This document shows, in pieces, positions 59,754 to 64,000 of a stretch of 64,000 nucleotides of DNA (positions are counted from its first letter, which is position 1; every line of letters begins with the position of its first letter). Made by a program: the position numbers and the translations under genes. The notes under the pieces were generated by a model. That model had not been told where the DNA came from, did not search any database, and saw only the letters and a list, made by a program, of their open reading frames with translations. The stretch is from Cytobacillus oceanisediminis. Lineage in GTDB: Bacteria > Bacillota > Bacilli > Bacillales > Cytobacillaceae. The stretch covers positions 1-64,000 of the forward strand of contig NZ_QGTW01000022.1 in assembly GCF_003182355.1 (NCBI RefSeq). The letters run 5' to 3'.

Positions 59754-59919
59754 TGATCCACCTGCCAAATTTGGTGGCTTTCTTCTTGCGCTAACGGGGC
59801 AGCATTCCTGTAATGAAGGAAAATGGAGTTTGAACAAAAAAATAACCTCTTGGTAGAATGAGAGAGTCCTAAAGCCCGCCAGCGAAAAGGACAAAACTCA
59901 TATACCAGGAGGCATTAAC
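59754..59919 (+). ncRNA. Candidate bridge RNA region of the IS110 element (left end)
   Basis: A non-coding tract directly before the transposase ORF. In the IS110 group the bridge RNA is transcribed from this position; in the IS1111 group it is at the right end (here 61187-61450). Small hairpins are visible (CCAAATTTGG palindrome). Which flank is used cannot be told from the sequence alone. Confidence 0.35.
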
Positions 59920-61186
59920 ATGAATTATAACCAAAATAAGAAGATTGCTCAAATTACTTCTCAAACCCTGATTATAGGGGTGGATATTGCAAAATTCAAG
60001 CACGTGGCACGTGCCCAGGATTTCAGGGGAATGGAGTTTGGATCTCCTTGTTATTTCGAAAATACAAAAGAAGGTGTTGAGCATTTTCTTTACTGGATTT
60101 CGGAAACTAAGAAAGCACATAGTATGGAGAAAGTGATTGTCGGTATGGAGCCAACAGGTCATTATTGGTTTAACCTGGCTCACATTTTAAAAGAAAACGA
60201 GATTAAGTTTGTAGCTGTAAATCCCTTGCACGTCAAGAAAAGTAAGGAGCTTGATGATAATTCTCCAACTAAGAATGATGTAAAAGATGCCAAGGTCATT
60301 GCCCAACTGGTCAAGGACGGAAGATACGCCGAACCTACCATACCGCAAGGTGTTTATGCCGAACTCCGTGTGGCAAAGAAAATTCGCGATCTTTTAACCG
60401 AGGACCTACAAACGGTCCAGGGACAGGTGCACAACTGGATTGACCGGTATTTTCCGGAATTCTTGAAGGTCTTTAAGAAGTGGGAGGGCAAGGCTGCATT
60501 ACAATTCTTACGGCTTTATGCTCTACCGCATGAAATAGCCAATTTCACGGAAGATGAATTACTTATCCATTTAAGAAAAACCGTAAAAAGAAGGTGCTAA
60601 TAAGATTCGGGAGTTAAAGCAAGCAGCGAGTCAGTCCATCGGACTTCGCCAAGGCTCTGAGATGGCAAAAATGGAGCTGAAAACTCTTCTGGCTAAATAT
60701 GATTTGATTCAGAAGGAATTCGAAGAATTGGACGGAAAAATAGATTCCCTGCTTGATGAAATTCCGGGTGTAGCTCAAATGTTAGCAGTCAAGGGGGTTG
60801 GAAGAGATACTGTCGCTGGTTTCTTTGCGGAAGTGGGTGACCTAAGTGACTACACCCACCCCCGTCAAATCATTAAGCTGGCCGGTTTGAGCCTTAAGGA
60901 AAATACATCTGGGAAGCAAAAGGGGAAAACCACCATCTCTAAGAGAGGCCGGAAGAAGCTAAGGGCTCTGTTGTTTAGGGTTTGCATGATTCTCGTTGCG
61001 AAAAATTCAGCCTTTAAGGCCCTTCATACATACTATACGCAACGTACGGAAAACCCTTTAAAGAAGATGCAGTCCATTATCGCTTTGTGTAATAAATTAA
61101 TCCGTATTTTCTTTAGTATAAATAAAAAGCAATTTGAATTTAGTGAAGAAAAGATGTTAAAAACATCCCTCACTTGGCAGGATTAA
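59920..61186 (+). pseudogene. IS110-family transposase, frameshifted
   Basis: The two frames together give a normal-length protein of about 420 aa. Part 1 (59920-60600) has the RuvC-like DEDD core: D in IIGVDIAKFKH, E in GMEPTGHYWF and D-x2-D in NDVKDAKVIAQL. Part 2 (60662-61186 and upstream in that frame) has the C-terminal Tnp20 domain: GVGRDTVAGFFAEVGDLSDY and AGLSLKENTSGKQ with the catalytic Ser, then TTISKRGRKKLRALLFR. A one-base shift near 60585-60598 separates them, since frame 2 continues GANKIRELKQAASQSIGLRQ. Probably an inactivating indel, although a programmed shift is not excluded. RBS CAGGAGGCATTAAC. Confidence 0.85.
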
Positions 61187-61672
61187 AGAAGGCAGAACTG
61201 GCCGCTTAAAACTGGATTCATTTAGATTAGTAATAGTTTTTGGTTTATAGTTTTGGAGACATTTGAAGCACGGATTAGTCGGCAAAGCAACTAAATTACG
61301 GGCATGGACCCTGTGGGGCAGCATGGCCGACATCCACCTCATGGAAAGGTTGGACGAAGGAATTTGAGAGCGAAGACTCTGTGAGGCATGGGAGGGTAGA
61401 CCTCCATGAGAAATGTGGACATCCACCAGTGCGATCATATTTTGACTCATCCACCAATTTCTGTAATTGGTTGGTTAGTGGGTTATAATTCTTTTTTCTT
61501 TAAGGGTCCAAATATATCCTTTCAAGTGATAAATCTCCAACAGTAAAGGACTTACCGGCAGGTAATTAACTATGAAATTCTAAGAAAACAAGAGTAAACA
61601 GCCGTTTTCGCTTCTTTTATTGAGGGAGTTTAGTTTAATAAACTTTCAGGCATATTCAACATAAAAAACCAT
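61187..61672. other. Non-coding right flank of the IS110 element and beyond
   Basis: About 490 nt without a gene. It contains a direct repeat GACATCCACC (61329-61338 and 61418-61427), a small palindrome GTGGA-CA-TCCAC, and the right subterminal IS repeat at 61451-61460. It may encode the bridge RNA if the element is of the IS1111 type. The part after 61480 shows nothing recognisable. Confidence 0.45.
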
Positions 61673-61702
61673 CTTTCTAATACTAATAGTGGATGGTTTT
61701 TA
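61673..61702. terminator. Terminator behind the minus-strand membrane gene
   Basis: AAAAAACCATC, loop, GATGGTTTTT; it overlaps the stop codon region of the gene. Confidence 0.75.
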
Positions 61703-62155
61703 AGATATATTATTCACGATTTTTCCAACGATAAATCCGATTATTATTCCAGGTAAGACAAATAACATTGGGAGCCAGACAGGACCCCATAACAATCCAA
61801 AAATCGTTAAACTTGAGGAAAAAATCAAGCCAACTGTTACAAAAAACGCTGCGAACACATAAGGAAAAAAAGAATAGGGGTCTTTACCTCCACCTGCATC
61901 CTTAACCGAGTCCCAAATAGAAAAAAAGTATAAACAAGGATAGAACATTAACCACTGATAATTTGTATTATTTATGGCATCAACTATTTCCCCATGAAAA
62001 CTTAGAAGTATGACCTGATTAAAATTGGATTGTACATTTATTAGAAATTCAAGTATCAATAATACTGTGCCTTTAAAATACTTTCCATTTAAATACTGTC
62101 CAAATCCAGGTAAGGCGATGCTCCACATTAGTTTTTCAAGTATACTCTTATTCAC
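61700..62155 (-). CDS. Multi-pass membrane protein, 151 aa
   Basis: It begins at a GTG (MNKSILEKLMWSIALPGFGQ) behind GAGGT and has helices IALPGFGQYLNGKYFKGTVL, YQWLMFYPCLYFFSIWDSVK, YVFAAFFVTVGLIFSSSLTI and LPMLFVLPGIIIGFIVGKI. The LPGFGQ..NGKYFKG motif is typical of TM2-like small membrane proteins found next to other genes in bacilli. The frame continues upstream without stop into a DUF3231 fragment, but this start has a ribosome binding site and is the natural one. Function unknown. Confidence 0.75.
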   Translation of the reverse strand: MNKSILEKLMWSIALPGFGQYLNGKYFKGTVLLILEFLINVQSNFNQVILLSFHGEIVDAINNTNYQWLMFYPCLYFFSIWDSVKDAGGGKDPYSFFPYVFAAFFVTVGLIFSSSLTIFGLLWGPVWLPMLFVLPGIIIGFIVGKIVNNIS

Positions 62156-62895
62156 ACATATATACCTCGTTAATTGTTTACTATATTTTTTTTGCAATTT
62201 CTTTTCTATTAGGAGCAAGTGGCATTGCTCTAACCATTTATTTTGTACCATCAAATTAAACCATTTCTTTGTCACCAATAGATTTTTTAGAATGGTACTT
62301 TCATAACCGGTTACAAGGTGTGTTCGCATGGCGGATGCTAAACTTGCCCCGTGATAATTTTGTGCAGCTTGAAACAAGAAACCAATATGATATAGCATTA
62401 AATTATCGGAGAAAGGAGATTCCGTTGAAGTGGTCACTTCTGTTTCCCAGGATTTTGGAACTGGGAATTTATCCATTTACATTATTTTTGTATCATTTTT
62501 TTGCATCGTTATCGCATAAATCGTAAAAATTCCTTAAGTCATTTCTAACCGATACAGCTAATGCAGTGCTATGCCCCAGTAAACCATGTAAGGTCATAAT
62601 ATGTAAATAATTCAGTCAAATATATTTGTGAACAGTCTCTGTTTCCCTTCAAAGAGGTCGGATTCAGTAAATCCAATTGGAAAACTGGAAAACCTTCGTT
62701 CTCTAAGAAGGTTACGATTTGCTGTTTTTGTTTACTGAACATCTTTATTGCATCCTCAAAAATGGCTTTAATTTGCTCATCCTCAATAATAGAGACCATA
62801 TATCTATTTACCACATCTGTCATTGTGCCGTTCACATACTCTCCCCACAGAGTTCCTATTTCAGAAGATGTGAGCTTTAATTTATACTCATCCAT
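62156..62895 (-). pseudogene. Broken DUF3231 gene
   Basis: 62569-62895 encodes the N-terminal part of a DUF3231 (ferritin-like helical) protein, starting MDEYKLKLTSSEIGTLWGEY, before the frame goes wrong and stops. 62156-62476 holds a C-terminal part in another frame (SDNLMLYHIGFLFQAAQNYH, then LASAMRTHLVTGYESTILKN and MVQNKWLEQ). The middle is frameshifted, so the gene is dead, and its last part runs by readthrough into the membrane-protein gene. DUF3231 proteins of bacilli have no proven function. RBS ATTAGGTGATAAT before the N-terminal ATG. Confidence 0.7.
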
Positions 62896-63373
62896 ATTAT
62901 CACCTAATGGATATTATTTACCAATTCAACAAGAGATATAAATTTCTTTAACTTTTCGATGAATTTTACTATGAAGAGTTGAGCCAGCCAGTAAGGCAAA
63001 TTATCTAAAAAAGGCAAGGCATATTTTTATGCTCACCTTTCTCTACAACAATGCGAAATTAGACGATACTTGTAGAAAACTCAAATGCCTAAGTTAAAGA
63101 TGGCATTCTTAATAAAGATGTTAATCTGGAGTTTATATTACCAATTAAGAATGTCGCTTTAAACCCATAATATCTGAGAGAATATTTTTATTCTCTAGAT
63201 TACCTTTCTCGATGATGTAATAAAACAAAAGTTAATTGTTTATTGGGGCAGCATTTCTTATTTATCTAAAGTGAAGTGCAATAAAAAATGCGTTTATTTC
63301 ACCGAAAAAGGAATTAATATAACATTTTTAGGTCAATCTAAAAAACAAGAAAATTTTTTGGGAGGTATTCTTT
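62896..63373. other. 478-bp intergenic region between DUF3231 genes
   Basis: AT-rich; no ORF with a ribosome binding site, no palindrome of note. A promoter for the following gene is expected within it but no convincing -35/-10 pair was found. Confidence 0.4.
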
Positions 63374-64000
63374 ATGCCAGAAAAACCTGCAATTACGTCA
63401 TCCGAACTAGGTACGTTATGGCTTACATATCAAGATAAAACAATGAATTTAAGAATATTGGAATACTTTATAGCTAAAGCCGATGATGAAAATGCCAAAG
63501 ATATTATGACTAAATTCTATGGAGAAATTAACCTTTATGTTGGTAAAATTAAAGACACTTTACAAAATGAAGGAGCTGTAATCCCAGTGGGATTTTCTGC
63601 TCAAGATGTCAACAAAGAGGTGCCGAAGTTATATGACAATGGTTTCGACATCATGTTCATTCGCTTACTAAATGAAATTAGTATGGGATTGCATTCATTA
63701 AATATAACGATGGCATTTCGAGAAGATATTATAATAATTTATAAAGAACTTACTGCTATCACTCAAAATTATTACAATCTTTGCACACAATATTTACTTG
63801 AAAAAGGGATGTTTGCTAGACCTCCTTATGTTTCAATGCCAACTTCTATTGAGTTTGTTAAAGATAAAAACTATTTAGGCGGAGTCTCCATTAATCCATT
63901 TAGTGAAAAACGTACATTAAATACCGTAGAAGTTGCACATCTTCATCATGCAATTGAATCAAATATCACTGGGATGCAGATGATTATAGGCTTTGCTCAA
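63374..64000 (+). CDS. DUF3231-family protein (runs off the window)
   Basis: An open frame of 209 codons continues past the end. It starts MPEKPAITSSELGTLWLTYQ, and the TSSELGTLW opening matches the broken copy at 62895. The body is helical with one complete DUF3231 domain (KADDENAKDIMTKFYGEINL, MFIRLLNEISMGLHSLNITM, YYNLCTQYLLEKGMFARPP). A second domain seems to begin near residue 175 (NTVEVAHLHHAIESNITGMQ). Full proteins are about 330 aa, so roughly 120 residues are missing. RBS TTGGGAGGTATTCTTT. Ferritin-like four-helix bundle by pattern; function unknown. Confidence 0.85.
   Translation, partial: MPEKPAITSSELGTLWLTYQDKTMNLRILEYFIAKADDENAKDIMTKFYGEINLYVGKIKDTLQNEGAVIPVGFSAQDVNKEVPKLYDNGFDIMFIRLLNEISMGLHSLNITMAFREDIIIIYKELTAITQNYYNLCTQYLLEKGMFARPPYVSMPTSIEFVKDKNYLGGVSINPFSEKRTLNTVEVAHLHHAIESNITGMQMIIGFAQ

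Larger units (their letters stand above)
59754..61475 (+). mobile_element. IS110-family insertion sequence (approximate ends)
   Basis: A DEDD transposase gene with non-coding flanks on both sides: 166 nt before and about 260 nt after. Subterminal inverted repeats are AAATTTGGTGG (59767-59777) and CCACCAATTT (61451-61460), one base apart from perfect. IS110 elements carry a structured bridge RNA in one of these flanks. The exact ends are not determinable from one copy. Confidence 0.6.
57720..64000. mobile_element. Integrated element at tRNA-Val (left end, truncated by the window)
   Basis: Immediately after the tRNA gene comes a tyrosine integrase on the opposite strand, the classic layout of an integrative element using a tRNA attachment site. 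The following DNA breaks with the conserved core order: long non-coding tracts, an IS110-family element, decayed genes and DUF3231 genes. No second copy of the tRNA 3' end was found in the window, so the right junction lies beyond 64000. Confidence 0.7.

Noticed and set aside
60585..60600. Programmed frameshift in the IS110 transposase
   Set aside because: IS110 transposases are single ORFs and no clear slippery heptamer with a following structure was seen; a simple indel is more likely.
61157..61450. 97-aa minus-strand ORF behind the IS110 transposase
   Set aside because: It covers the structured right flank of the IS and has no start signal.
62156..62476. 258-aa fusion of a DUF3231 segment and a membrane domain
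   Set aside because: The membrane part has its own GTG with a ribosome binding site, and the DUF3231 part is a frameshifted tail of the upstream broken gene, so the fusion is best explained as readthrough of an open frame.
1..64000. CRISPR array, restriction-modification or toxin-antitoxin locus
   Set aside because: No regularly spaced repeats, no Cas or methylase motifs and no toxin-antitoxin pair were seen anywhere in the window.

Overview
The window is a stretch of chromosome from a low-GC, endospore-forming Bacillaceae (Bacillus-like) organism. The evidence is the gene order, which follows the Bacillus subtilis fabHA-to-yjcH region almost gene for gene (fabHA-fabF-yjaZ, appDFABC, yjbA, trpS, oppABCDF, yjbC-spx, mecA, coiA, pepF, roxS, spxH-yjbI, yjbJ, yjbK, yjbL, yjbM, nadK, yjbO, prpE, yjbQ, fabI, cotO, cotZ, yjcA, spoVIF, yjcD, yjcF-yjcG, yjcH), together with spore coat and spoVA genes, AGGAGG-type ribosome binding sites and frequent GTG/TTG starts.

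Layout: (1) 1-660 holds the 3' end of a group II intron (domains V and VI) beside a broken NERD-domain gene. (2) 690-3590 is a small hypothetical gene and the FapR-controlled fatty-acid elongation pair fabHA-fabF. (3) 3700-19390 is mostly two complete oligopeptide ABC importers, appDFABC and oppABCDF, separated by yjbA and a T-box-controlled trpS. (4) 19780-29530 holds stress and competence proteostasis genes: spx, mecA, coiA, pepF, spxH and a truncated haemoglobin. The small RNA RoxS/RsaE, with a Rex operator, lies between pepF and spxH. (5) 29760-38680 holds a lytic transglycosylase, the CYTH protein, the (p)ppGpp synthetase RelQ, NAD kinase, a pseudouridine synthase, PrpE, MgtE and a CPA2 antiporter. 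(6) 38730-45780 holds FapR-controlled fabI, coat genes, an extra spoVA2-type operon (YhcN/YlaJ lipoprotein, spoVAC, spoVAD, spoVAEb, DUF1657-like, DUF421), a YjcZ peptide and spoVIF. (7) 45790-57400 holds the YjcD helicase, yjcF-yjcG-yjcH, a TAXI-type TRAP importer, a tiny WYL-domain protein under two SOS boxes, a YczE-like membrane protein and a SurA-N-domain lipoprotein. (8) From a tRNA-Val(GAC) at 57646 an integrated element begins: tyrosine integrase, a frameshifted IS110-family insertion sequence, and decayed and intact DUF3231 genes running off the window end.

Functionally the core region links fatty-acid synthesis, peptide uptake, the Spx/MecA/SpxH disulfide-stress and competence network, stringent response and nucleotide metabolism, then late sporulation. 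Accessory DNA is confined to the two ends. The least conventional signals are the SOS-box-flanked mini-WYL gene, the spoVA2-type operon, the zinc-finger-like module shared by CoiA and YjcD, hairpins behind all three solute-binding-protein genes, and attenuator-like leaders before oppA and mecA.
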